A stretch of 64,000 nucleotides of DNA. Origin: Beaufortia kweichowensis (lineage: Eukaryota; Chordata; Actinopteri; Cypriniformes; Gastromyzontidae). Both the position numbers and the translations under genes were made by a program. The stretch spans positions 13,040,075 to 13,104,074 of the forward strand of contig CM032811.1 in assembly GCA_019155185.1 (NCBI GenBank), in the 5' to 3' direction. Numbering within the stretch: the first letter of the stretch is position 1; the number at the start of each line of letters is the position of its first letter. The notes below the pieces were generated by a model. It was not told the origin of the DNA and searched no databases. It was given only the letters and a program-made list of their open reading frames with translations. Below, one piece after another: positions 47,101-56,100 of the stretch.

Positions 47101-50100
47101 TTTGGAAAGACTGTACTTGCACTCGCAGTTATATTGCCAACAAAAATATTAGTATGATATTATAAATATTCAGTCTATATTATGTATGTCAGTATAGTAG
47201 CATATACCACACAATTTCTTTGTAAGTAAAAATTATTTTTCCCATATTTGTTTCTGCTTACAGTGCCACCTTCAGATCCCATAGTGGAGGGAGGACCGGT
47301 GGTAAAACTGAAAGCTCACACCCCTCATAACCTAACGTGTCGGGCATCTGGAGCCAAACCCGCCGCTGAGATTACCTGGTACAGGGATGGAGAGATAATG
47401 CAAGATGCCATCTACTCAAAGGTAAGACATTTGTTCTATCTCACATTTTGCACTCTAAGTTTAAAACTCTCGCTTCTTGCTGAATTCAATCTCTGCACAT
47501 CCTCATCACCCCACCGCAGCTTCCTTCTTTTGTGCCTCTATTTTCTCTCGCTCTCTCTGTTGCTCTAATACTCGAGCATAACTGGAGCATGTCAAAGCTC
47601 AGACAGGCATAAGCGTTTGATACAGTTTCCGCTGAGAGAGAAAGAGCAAAGGGAGAGGGAAAGAGAGAGAGGGGAAATCAGCCACAACAATGCCGAAACA
47701 CAATGGAAAGTGCAGTGGAGCGTAAACCGGCTGCAACTGCGAAAGTGTCACATTTGTCATGCTCTCTGACCACGCTAAACGACGCTAAACGACACGTTTA
47801 AGGGGGCAAGAGCCGGCAGTGAATCGAGAGAAGAGGAGCAAAACGAGAGACTGGTGAGAGAGAGAGATATGGATGAAACTTGGAGAGTAGATTAGGGAAA
47901 AATGAACACAGGAGAAGCTTGTTTAAGAAAAAGAAGAAAGCAATTTTGATGTAAGCTGGAGAATGCAAGATGAGGTTTCAAAGAAGGGATGAATGTGAAA
48001 AACTAGACGGTGGTGGTAGGCTGATGACAGGCATGGACGTGACTCGATCTAGCATAAAAATGCTTTCAGCGTGTCTGAGGTTAAGCGTGTGACCTGTCAT
48101 CGATTTGCCCCCGGGCTCTCCAGGGAACCGTCTTCCCATAATGCCCCTACTTCAGTACATAGCTGCGTGTCTTCTCTCCGATTTTCTAGTTTAGCCCCAA
48201 CCAAAAAAAATGTACCTCATCTTCCATTAAGGCTCTCTTAGATGCAGCGGGCAGCAATCTGCCCAGACTGTACACTTCTCCTCACTTAGCCGTATTGATT
48301 TCCTGCACACAATAAATAGATTTTGAAGATGATGTGCAGCGGGAAGAGCTGATAGACAGATCTTTGGGAAAACGTGCTAACGGCAGGCAGAACGGTCCCG
48401 GCAGCATCGTAAAACACAGACGCTCACCTGCATCGCTAAACTGATGGCGCCTTTCATTTTCCACAATGCTCAGCCTACAGTGCTGGCACAGGCTTAACAT
48501 CAAATGGGATTACGGGCATCATGGGAATTTCTTATTAAATTAGGCATACGTCAGGAAATATAGGACAATTACATTAGGATTATTATGTCAGTGAGATTTG
48601 AACAGTGATAACAAGATAAGAAAACAGCTGTGTTTTATATCAGAAGTGCACCATTAGTGCGAAATAACATGTTAAAAGCCATGCTGTTCGTCAACTTGTT
48701 ATTTGAATTCAAAAGGTACAACACACAAATAATGGTTGCGGATAGAGCTGTCAGACATTGACATTATTTTCATTACATTGAAGCGTTCTGTTTTCAGACC
48801 TCTAATGCAATTGCTGTACAAGAAGTGATATCATTTCAGATGTTTAACTGGCTGTACACCGTTTTGTCTTTTCAGAGTCTGATGGAGGATGGGAAGAGAG
48901 AGACTGCGGTTAGCTTGTTACCCATGATACCCGAGGATAGCGATTCTGGGCGTACCTACACCTGCAGGGTCCTAAACCCCGCCGCTCCTGCAGGCCGGCA
49001 AACTTCCATTACCATCAATGTTCAGCGTGAGTTTATGTTTATTTTTACACGTGAACATTCATCATGTAGTATTTTAATTATGTAGATATAGGCGGTTGCT
49101 TTTATTCATATACACAAATAGCTTTTACGGTGCTGGAATGCAATATTTATGAAAATCTTGTGTTTTAAATTATTAAGAATAAAGAATAAAACTATGACAT
49201 GTTAAAAATGTGTTTGTTTTGTCAGTCAACATTTTAGTGTTTCATAGAATGCAAGGCTATGTACAACTACCTGTACATATATATGGTTTTTATGGTTAAA
49301 AAGCTGTGTAATTGGACAGGGAAATAGATTTTAAAAAAGGATTGTAACCATGATTTACACACCTGGAGCTTGGCAGTAAAGTCATTGGCAAGGATTTGTA
49401 ATGCCTCTATTGCTGCAGTGAATCTAATCCCACATGTTTCTTTGCAGATCCTCCGTCTGTGACTCTGTCTGTTCAGCCTCAGACGGTGATGGAAGGAGCA
49501 AAAGTGTTGTTCATCTGCTCTGCCTCTGCCAAACCTGAGATCACAGGTTACAGGTAAACACATTTCAGATCACACTCAGTGCATAATCCAAGATTATCCA
49601 CTTTAGAAGATTAGATTTGAAAGCAAATCCCAATTTAGATATGAATTACAGATCAAATGCTTTGTGTGCGGCTGCATCAATGGATGTTCATAATGGGCAA
49701 TAAATCACTATGAACATTGTGAACAGAATAGAAATGAAATGAATACGTTTTTGTGTTCCAAACAGATGGTCCAAAGGTGGGATTCCCATATCGGAGGCCA
49801 ATGGTGACAGCCTGGAAGTTACGGTGGATCACTCCTACTTTACAGATCCGGTCTCCTGCGAAGTGTCCAACTCGGTGGGGAGCACAAACGTCAGCACCCT
49901 GGTGGATGTACAATGTAAGTTCTCTCCTTCAATTAATATTACTTTAAAAGCAGACAATAAACATTTTTATCAGGCAGCAACATTCAATATAAAACATTAG
50001 ACACTCATGTATATTTGGTGTACTACAATTTGCATTCGATGAAAGCGTTTAATAAATGAACTAAACACTCACTAGTTGGTTGAAGTGAAAATGCATATAT

Positions 50101-53100
50101 ATATTTTTCTTTAGAAATATATAACCGTACATACTCCCCCAAGCATTCCCTCAGATGACTCCTTCATGTATTCCTGCAAATTTGTCCTATTAAGACTGCA
50201 GTTAAGAACATGTTTGTTTTGTGCAGACAGATGTAATGTAATGAAATGTACTACAACATGATGTAAAGTCTCCTTTGCTTTCCGTCTTGCAGTTGGCCCC
50301 AGGCTGCTGACAGAACCCAAACCCCAGACAGTGGACATCGGGATGGATGCTGCCTTTACTTGCTCGTGGACGGGCAACCCTCCCCTCACGCTGGCCTGGA
50401 CCAAACAAGGCTCCAGTGTGGTACGATGACCTCTTCTCTTTTTATGAATATGGCACACCATCTGTTCGACAACCTCTGCCACAGCTATCCTCTTTAAATC
50501 ATTCCAGAAGATAGATGTCTAATATTAGTTTGTGTATTGAGACCTACACACAAGATTTTCTGTTGAGAGTTGGCCGGTCAATGGGGTGGTATTTGGGAAA
50601 CTGTAGCTATCAAGTTAACTGAAAACTGATTGCCAGCCTAAAATGAAAGTTTCGCTTCGGTATACATGTGAAATGTATCAGCCTGTTCTCCTTTAAGTGT
50701 CTCTCTCCTGCCGCTTAATCGGATTTCGTGAAGAGCCAGAGAAAGCAAACAAAGAGCGAGAGAGGAAGAAGAACAGAGAGAGAGAAAGAGGGATGCAAAG
50801 GATGAAAAGCCATAAGGTTCTGATGAGGCAATCGGTTAATTCTGGCATGACTACATCCCTCTACCCTGCCCTTCCTGAGAATGGGTCGATCCGACTCCAC
50901 AAGTAGTGCGTTCACTCCATCGGCACAAGATATGGATTAATTGGCTAATACGATGAGTGCTGGCGAATGAAAAATCGCGGGGAGTGTTAAACGGATTAAT
51001 CAGTTTGCCGGCGTTGAGATGGGAGGACGGGGAAAGAGGATGCTCTAATGATCACTGCCTCCTAACAAGTGACCACGGCGCGTGTGCTAGTGCACCGTAG
51101 GCGAAGTAGCACAAGTATCTGCTCACACTCTGGAAAATTCTGCACAGCCGTTGTTGTAGGTTTAATTAGAGCAGTGGGTTGACTCAGAGGACCCAGGCTG
51201 GAGCGCTTTAGACAGTAATTAAGATTGCTGCAGACAAAATTACAGGCGGAGTCGATGCTTTCCCTTTGGTATTGGTGGCATTGGTCTTTCTCTTGTGTAA
51301 ACCACAAGCTTCGAAATGGATGGCTGCTACTAATGGTAATGGCCGTCTCGGAGGGCCACGGCTCGATCTGTCTGGAACAAACAATGCGCTGCGCGTCTAC
51401 ACAACCCTTGCTTCCCGTGGAAATATCGACATGCGGTAATGATTTTCATTCCGCAACTTGGTAGAAAGATAAGAGCTGAACCGACGTCAATATGAGAAAT
51501 TTCATCACACGTCTATAGACCGTACTGCACCACAGACCTGTACATTTCAAAGAAAGTTTGGTGTGTCGTTTTAATTACTGACATGCTGGTTTGTGGCAAG
51601 AAATGTCTGACTTTTTCAATTTTATGTCCTGCAACAGGTGCTCAGCAACAGTAACACCTTGCAGCTAAAGGCAGTGACACAGGAGGATTCTGGGACGTAC
51701 ACCTGCAAAGCCATCGTACCTCGGATTGGTGTGGCTGAGAGAGATGTAACTCTAACTGTCAATGGTAAATAAGTGCTGTCTTATTTTATTCGTCTTCTCT
51801 CTCTCTGCTTTCGGTCTCTTGATTTATCCACATGAGCTCAGTTCCAAAACCTAGTCAGCTGCCTGCCTACGCAGCAGTTTAGGGCATCACAGTCATGTAT
51901 CATTCGCAGAGAATATATTGCAATAAACTTTTAGTTTATACAATATGGCAAAGCAGACAAAGCAGATTCATTCAATCCAGAAAAATATCACTAAAAGTAT
52001 TGTGTTAGGGTATTGCATCATTAGTTTAGTCTCCTGGGTCTCCTTTTCATAAAAAATGGGTGCACTACATTGCAGGCAGATCACTAGGTTTCCATGAACA
52101 AAAGTCATATTTTTGTGCATGATTCAAAGTGTTGGTCTTCAGCTGTGAACTTCAAGTACAATTCCCTCTTCAACTCTCTCCTCTCTCACACACTTCAGGT
52201 CCTCCCATCATCACAGTTGATGCCACACAGCAGGCTGTCAAGCATTCCAAGGGCAAGCTGGAGTGCCTGGTGGGTAGCAGCCCACCCCCTGACAAGATTG
52301 TAAGTATACCCTCTCTTTTCTGTGTATATGTTTGCGAGACTCATCTTTCCTTGCGTCTATCTCACCTTCTTCATCTCTCGCTGTCTGTACGCGTTCCTAT
52401 CTGACACCCACCTAAACACATGCGGCTGTGCAGTCCTGTTGTCCTAATAGAGAATGTTGGATGAGAAGGCTCATCCAGTATCTGACCTCTTTCACCCTCG
52501 AGCGTGCAGAGGCGAAGCGCACTAACGGAGTCCACCTCACACCCCCTAGGCTCTTTCCCAACACTGGGCAATTAGCGTGTAGCGCCGGTGACCTCCGGTG
52601 ACCCCCTTGTACGTGGGAAGGCCTTTCAGTGGATAATTAGGTTGGAGATACCAAAAAATAGACCAAAATCGGAGACGTGTAGAGTAGAGAAAAACTCTTG
52701 ATTCTGCAAACAGTGATTGGTTGGGATTGGTGTTACTGGATGTTGTTCCTTCACATCAGAACAGTCATGGGAGTTTTTCTCAGACACGCTATTTCACCTC
52801 TTCGCCAGGGTAGGTGAGAAAAAGAAACAATAGCTTTTTCTCTCTCTGAGTAGCTGTGAGATCCCAGATTGACCTGCTGCTAGACAGGAGTTGCTTGTCT
52901 TCTTCACACATTTTTTCACAAAGCTGTTTCGCAAGCCGAGGCACAGCACTGGTGGTAAACCTATTTGACGTGACGGTGGAAAGGAGCGAAAGTAAAATTC
53001 TTATCCCTGACATTGAGCTTAAGACACTGAACATTTACCACTAGGGTGATGAATCTTTTATTTAAATGTTATGTTTTAAAAGTCATTTTAGATGTTCTAC

Positions 53101-56100
53101 TGACTTGGGTGGACTAGGGATAAATACACAGATACCTAAAACCAAAACTGGCTCTATGTTACATGGTTAACACATGACCCTGATCTTACTGTGCATGATT
53201 TATCCAAACACATTATTCCAAATATGTGACACTAAAGGTTGATACTCTACCTAACACTTTGTATATCTGTGTCTTCTTCTCTTAGGTGTGGACATTTGGG
53301 GACATGATGTTGTCGTCGGGTTCTTCTGGTCGTTTCTCGGTGGAGACTGTAAACAGTGACCGTGGAGTCCTCTCCTCGCTTATCCTCTCAGAGACTCTGG
53401 CCCAAGATTTCCAACTCCGATACAACTGCACTGCTTGGAACCGCTTTGGTACGGGCACTGCGCTGGTCACCCTTGAAGAAGAAGGTACGAGTCTTTATAC
53501 AAGATCAATCATGAATCCATGTTTTATTTGATGTCATTATGTACTAGCAGTCAAACGTTTCTTTTTCATCTTTTCTTATAAAACTTTAAAGTTACATTAA
53601 TGGAAAATTAGTAATCAAATATTTCCTATATTTCCTCTCAAAGTAGCCTTAATTTAAGCTCTCAAATGTCAATTTGTCTGTTAAACAGTGTTGGAGGTGG
53701 TCCCATGTATCCTGGGTAGTAAAAAGTTTAATTAATTTAAAAAATGTATTACCTTTTATTTTGTAAAGAAATACATATGTTGGCACCACTTATATTTGTC
53801 TACAAAACTAATTACAAACACAAAAGTTTTTAGATCAAAAGGCCATGAGAAACATAAACTTTGACTGGTAATGTAAATCAGCAAGTGTTGTGTGAAGTTT
53901 AGTTTAAAGAGTCAAACTGGAAGAAAGAGCAAAAAAAGTAAGAAAAGTGGCAGGAGTTTTAGATTTGGCTGTGTACCAAGCTCTGTTTGGCACCATCACT
54001 TTAATCACGGATGGATGGAAGATTTCAAAATGGTGACAGTACGGGTCTGTCCACCTTAGAGTCAAAGCCTTTTATGTGATATTAGTCAAGGCAAGCTGTA
54101 ATCCAGTTTGAGTCAGCTCTATGCAGGAATCCCATCTCAAAACACCCTGCTACCCTGTGCTTATCTTAATTATACACCAGCAAATCAATATCATTTAATC
54201 AAGAGATGGTCCACTTAATGAATACATTCGTTCCATAACAAAGATATAGATTTTGAGCCTGAATGAATTAAATCAACATCCAGCGTATGTGACGTTTCAC
54301 CGGCCATTTCATTTTGTATGCACAACGCACCATCTTAAATTTGCTTAAATAATACTAAGAGCGTGGTAGACGGCTTGAGCCTTTGTACTGGGAGACACCA
54401 AAAATAAGGTCTTCGCCAGCAATTTGCATCAAGGCAGCAGAGCCAAGTCTCCGGAGAGGCAGACACTGCTATCTCCTGGAATCTCTAATTAGATTACTGT
54501 CGGCTGCCTCGCTGCATGTCAGGCCTGGTTACCCCTCTTCCACCAGAGATTAGAGACAATAGCCGGGCCCGATGATGCCACTGCACATCACGCTAGATTA
54601 ATTTCTATATGTGGCGTTTTAGTTTGAACGCAGTATAGCAGGGCTTGGGGATACAACTTCTTGAAGAGTGCATTGACAAGCAGAGAGCTTTTCTCCATTC
54701 ATCTGGAGAGCCCACGTGCCTATGATGAAACGATAATGAAATTATCTCCAGGGGTGAATGTTACTAAAAACTGTCAAGAACATGTCCAGGTCATATTTTT
54801 TTTACCCTTAAATCAAAAGGAAAAAAGAAATCGTAAATGAACCTTATTTTTAGAACCATTAAGATTTTATGTCTTGTGACATGTTCATGACGAAATTCAA
54901 CTGATTTTTAGTAGTCTAAGCTCATTCCTCGAAATTTGTCTTGAGATAAAAGGTAATCTTCCTGAGGTTTAACCCTTAAATATGATCACGACAGTGTGTT
55001 GTATTAGTGTTGAAGAACAAACATATCCACTTGGCTCACCTCGCAATGTAAAATACAGTTTTGTCTTAAAATATGGATGATCTTTATAGATTCTTCTTCT
55101 CTTGCAGAGGCTCTTCCGCTTCTTATCATCATTGGAGCGTCTGTGGGTGGAGGCTGCGTCTTCATCGTTTGTGTCATTACCCTGGTTTCCATCTGCTGCC
55201 GGCACACTGCTAAAGGTGAGGTCATAGGTCAGATGTCATCAGAGAACTCTTATCTTCTCCTCGAAAACATGATACAGTAGAAAAATCAAACAGACTAACT
55301 AGACAGAGGGTAATTATGGGGGCAACTCTTTGCCTACAGCAGCATTGACCTTTTCACCTCTTCTCACCGCTCACCTCATTAATCTCCATCCTCTGTGCTT
55401 TTTCTCCACCCAGGCAAAAAGGGCACACGTCTGTCTAAGAGCGACATCCGTGTACAAATCGTGCACAGCGATCACAATGCGGCGCGTGGAAATGATGATG
55501 AGGAGGATGTGAAGGAGCCCATGGTAAGCTGCTCTTTCGTTTTATGATGGAGAAATTTTACAGGTCATATCTTGAAATGATCTTAGAAACGATATGTGCT
55601 TAAGGTCAAATCTCTGTTACCTGTCTCAGGCACCCAACAGCAGTGAATCTCCAGGAACATCTCGCACAGAACACAGTGACCTGCTGGAGGAGGAAGATGA
55701 TGAGAGATCAGATATCAAGGTATTACATTTCACCAACATGACTCTTTTAGTGAGGTGTTAATCTGATAAAAGCAAAAGGTTGTTTGTTATTTTCAAAGGT
55801 TTGAGGAAACTATAACACTTAATAACGTTTGATGATCTTCCATTTGTATTACACCACAAGCTTGGGTCATGTTCAAGAAAACCAGTGATGATTGATCAAT
55901 AGCCAACATATCTGTTGTTTCAGACAGATCTAACAATGTTCTTTTCCTTTTTTCAGGATCCCACCAATGGCTACTACAACGTGCGAGCTCACGACGACCG
56001 CCACATCACCCGAACCGGTTTCTCTGAATTTGTGCCAAATAATCGGCCGGTCTACACTCCCTCTCAGCTTCCCTCACCGAGCCCTTTGTATGGCCAGCAT

